Source: Schistocephalus solidus
Lineage: Eukaryota > Platyhelminthes > Cestoda > Diphyllobothriidea > Diphyllobothriidae
Assembly: GCA_017591395.1 (NCBI GenBank)
Contig: WEDG01001540.1
Span: 62,001 to 126,000 of the forward strand
Direction: 5' to 3'
Length of the DNA: 64,000 nucleotides
Positions 62,300-64,000 of this stretch are shown piece after piece (positions within the stretch are counted from its first letter, which is position 1; each line of letters starts with the position of its first letter). The notes beneath the pieces were generated by a model, which did no database searches, was not told the DNA's origin, and saw nothing but the letters and a program-made list of their open reading frames with translations. Both the position numbers and the translations under genes were made by a program.

Positions 62300-64000
62300 G
62301 GTGAGAGTTGGGTACCAGTTAGAGGCGGCCACAGGAGCATTCACCACCTGTACGAGACAAGTTGAGCGACCAAATGCCATCTTTATGGTGCTACCCCTAC
62401 ACCCCCACTCCAACGTACGGACGGGCTGGCTGTTTCGGCGTTTCCCATTTCTGACTGCTGATATGGACACTACGGCCTGTTCGTCAACATAGTTCTTGAA
62501 GAAACTTAAAGGGAGAAGTCTCCAGCCAGCTGAGGTCATGGCAGCTTTTGATGTCACTTCTATCTTTTCTTTTATCCCCCATGATCTGGCAGTCAAAACC
62601 GAGGAACTACTCCTACGAAGCAAATACGAATGCAACGGAGAATCACCTCAGAAACGCCCAAGTCCTTAAGCTCCTGAATTTCTGTCTCGGGACACACTTC
62701 AAGTTCGACGAAACAATCTATCAGAGGGTGAAAGAGAACACTCATATTTTCGCTGATCTCAGGCCTCATGGCTGAGGCGGTCATTCAACGAGTAATGTCG
62801 TTGGTCTTCCAACACTATAGACTAAAATTCTGGGCTTGGTTTGTTGCTGATACCCTCGTCGTCAGTAAACTGGATCAAGTGTTGATACCCTCGTCGTCAT
62901 TGAACTGAATCAAGCGTTTACGTTCAAAGAAAGTCTCAACAGCGTCTTCCCGGACATACATTTTACGATGGAGGAAGAAAAATCCAACTGGCCTTTCACG
63001 ATGTCCTGTCACTACAATTGTGGTGGTCTAAAAGACAAAAAAGTGTTCAGGAAAGCGACAAATAAGAAGCAGGTACTAAACTCCAACAGCAATCACCCCA
63101 TCAGCCACAAACGCAGTTGCGTTTGAACACTATATCGGTGTGTTGAGACGTGCTTCAGTGAACCGGGAGACAAGGTTGCTCAATTGCAATATATTTGACG
63201 GGTATTCAGGGGAAATGGCTACCTGCGCAACTTTATTAACTGGTGCATATGCCGAAGAAACGAGCGGCAAAACCATACCGACGCCAAATGTTGGCGAGTG
63301 ACGTTAAAAACATCTCGGAGGCCATCAGCCACCTTCTCTTATCATTTGGATGTGGAGTTGCACACAGACCGGAGGCAACCATTAGACGCCAAGTAGTGAG
63401 ACTACCGGACCTATCGTCACGCCATGAAACTTCTGGAGTCCTTTATCGGATCTGATGCCGTTGCGGGCAAAGCAACTACGTCAGAGAAACTGGAAGACTT
63501 CTTCGGACCCAAACTGCCGGATATGTGGCAGCAGTATGGAGAAATGATGCCAATTCTCAAGTCGTGGCTCGTTTGGCAAGACCCAGCCACACATTTAAGC
63601 TCGATGAGGCTGAAATTAGCTCGAGAGGTGACAAGCGCGTGATCCACGAGTTGCTTGAATCATGGTTACAGACCCCCAATATATTAACAAGCGCAATGAC
63701 TTCCCGAACCCATAGTAAATGGGGAGACTGAGCTTGGCCAAAGCAATCATCCACTCGAGGAGCGTGCAGTTGAACATATTTTCCAACGCTAATGCCGGTT
63801 AGCCAGGTGGGCGAGCCATCATTACGCCAATCTCCACAACTAGAGATGATATGTCAGCGCAGAGGGCAGTCACCCTCGATGAAGGGGTAGCCGTTCATTT
63901 TCCTAGGTATGCAGCAGCATAGCGACTGCTTCCTATAAATACTTCTATGCCCTGTATACGAAATACTCTATTTGATGTTATCTCCGGAAATGGGTTCGAG
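62300..64000 (+). pseudogene. Penelope-like element, reverse transcriptase plus GIY-YIG remnant (runs off right edge)
   Basis: The plus strand reads through a finger region (GWLFRRFPFLTA, FLKKLKGRSLQP) and AFDVTSIFSFIPHDLAVKTE near 62542-62600. Then come QVLKLLNFCLGTHF and EAVIQRVMSLVFQHYRLKFW. The catalytic YVDD is changed to FVAD (62840-62851). A 35-bp tandem duplication follows directly (62849-62883 and 62884-62918). Later blocks are HPISHKRS (near 63100), the linker GCGVAHRPEATIRRQ (63350-63395) and the start of the GIY-YIG domain (SGVLYRI-stop). Stops and shifts occur throughout. The last bases (GGGTTCGAG) resemble stem II of the PLE hammerhead seen at 5333 and 52022. Start is approximate. 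Confidence 0.75.

Overview
This is eukaryotic nuclear DNA, most probably from a diphyllobothriidean-type tapeworm (Platyhelminthes, Cestoda). The evidence is the repeat content, the gene structure (short GT-AG exons, introns down to 34-56 bp) and one EGR-type zinc-finger gene. The repeats are Penelope-like elements (PLEs), a CFDP2/RTE-like LINE with C-terminal C2H2 fingers, Ty3-type remnants and a tRNA-derived SINE. The species assignment is inference; no rRNA or mitochondrial marker is present. There are no operons, CRISPR arrays or ribosome binding sites.

Layout. 1-7 kb: a broken PLE at the left edge, interspersed and direct repeats, a PLE-end fold-back with hammerhead-like cores, and a 73-bp-armed inverted repeat. 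7.1-17.9 kb: a minus-strand multi-exon gene of unknown identity, with two old interspersed repeats in its introns. 18.2-18.7 kb: a compact intergenic region with a CCAAT box, then a plus-strand gene whose first exon is followed by a 34-bp intron and a 33-bp micro-exon. 20-24.4 kb: a decayed Ty3 element, a LINE 3'-end repeat, an LTR-like segment and a LINE fragment. 26.8-37.1 kb: candidate minus-strand exons in otherwise empty DNA. 37.67-37.86 kb: a pure (TC)95 microsatellite. 41.5-44.1 kb: the clearest gene, an EGR-like zinc-finger transcription factor. 44-49 kb: mostly intergenic, with one candidate terminal exon. 49-64 kb: a nest of transposons (SINE copies with a hairpin-rich tail, a PLE GIY-YIG end, LINE 3' repeats, two LINE coding remnants of which one is nearly full length, and a PLE running off the right edge).

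How it fits together. The host genes are independent. The mobile elements interact: LINE 3' regions carry a modular repeat that recurs as solo copies, SINE tails seed AT microsatellites, and elements are inserted next to or into each other. Every autonomous element seen here is disabled by stops, frameshifts or loss of catalytic residues. Exon models were made by eye from splice-site and reading-phase agreement and are hypotheses.
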